Assembly: GCA_001462235.1 (NCBI GenBank)
Contig: LIUI01000009.1
Coordinates: forward strand, 1,755-34,829
Origin: Fibrobacteria bacterium GUT307
GTDB lineage: Bacteria > Fibrobacterota > Fibrobacteria > Fibrobacterales > Fibrobacteraceae
Reading direction: 5' to 3'
DNA length: 33,075 bases
This document shows positions 32,904-33,075 of the stretch, one piece after another (position 1 is the first letter of the stretch; every line of letters starts with the position of its first letter). The translations under genes were made by a program, and so were the position numbers. The notes below the pieces were generated by a model. That model saw only the letters and a list, made by a program, of their open reading frames with translations. It did not search any database and was not told where the DNA came from.

Positions 32904-33075
32904 TTATTTAATAACCGCTGTTACTGCACCTGCGCCAACAGTCCTTCCGCCCTCGCGGATGGCAAAACGCAAGTCCTTGTCCATAGCCACGGCAGAGATC
33001 AATTCAACCTCTATGCCAACATTGTCACCGGGCATAACAAACTCTACGCCCGAGGGCAGCTTGATGGTGCCCGTG
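32904..33075 (-). CDS. tuf: Elongation factor Tu, C-terminal end (cut by window edge)
   Basis: The last 56 residues are visible: [20 protein letters not shown], then [19 protein letters not shown] and [17 protein letters not shown] before TAA at 32904-32906. This is domain III of EF-Tu, which delivers aminoacyl-tRNA to the ribosome. The gene continues beyond the right edge. It sits upstream of rpsJ in the common fusA-tuf-S10 arrangement. Confidence 0.97.
   Translation of the reverse strand, partial: TGTIKLPSGVEFVMPGDNVGIEVELISAVAMDKDLRFAIREGGRTVGAGAVTAVIK

Overview
The window looks like a chromosomal segment of a moderately AT-rich Gram-negative bacterium. It encodes an OstA/LptA-type LPS-transport protein, a lipoprotein, molybdate uptake, and a long ribosomal operon with a bacterial gene order. 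Gene content and a repeated promoter style (a CTATATT -10 context) would fit the Fibrobacterota or a related gut lineage. That assignment is an inference from style; no 16S or other decisive marker is present.

Layout. (1) 1-2703, plus: molybdate ABC transporter modA-modA'-modB-modC, with a tandemly duplicated modA. (2) 2695-4317, minus: NhaD-type Na+/H+ antiporter and a small unknown protein. (3) 4415-6985, plus: an AnfO-family (Fe-only nitrogenase accessory) protein, a conserved family with YxSG repeats and a C-terminal cysteine cluster, and an OstA-like LPS-transport protein. (4) 6982-12847, plus: a tightly overlapping signalling operon. It has a strong promoter, a structured leader, a shortened MetQ/NlpA-like membrane-anchored protein, a SiaA-like PP2C phosphatase, a multidomain hybrid histidine kinase, a lone receiver, and SiaB- and SiaC-family proteins. 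(5) 12938-13933, minus: GAPDH. (6) 14064-17092, plus: a processive-type GT2 glycosyltransferase overlapped by a CstA-family transporter. (7) 17073-18897, minus: a TenI/ThiE-like protein, a lipoprotein, a DoxX/MauE membrane protein and a 51-aa membrane-anchored protein not previously listed as an ORF. (8) 18921-19799, minus: an ORF6N DNA-binding protein with a PLD-like tail whose start overlaps the rplQ stop. (9) 19796-33075, minus: a merged S10-spc-alpha ribosomal operon running from partial tuf to rplQ, without rpsD, adk or map.

The most interesting unit is region 4. In the known Sia system a PP2C phosphatase (SiaA) and a kinase (SiaB) set the phosphorylation of SiaC, which controls a diguanylate cyclase (SiaD). 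Here the phosphatase, kinase and target are present but no GGDEF gene is. Instead a complete His-Asp-His-Asp phosphorelay and a lone receiver sit between the phosphatase and the SiaB kinase, and a periplasmic-type ligand-binding fold lacking its middle portion is the first gene. This suggests a rewired partner-switch in which a small-molecule or membrane signal feeds both Ser/Thr and His/Asp phosphorylation. Region 3 beside modABC suggests a nitrogenase-related neighbourhood extending beyond the left edge.
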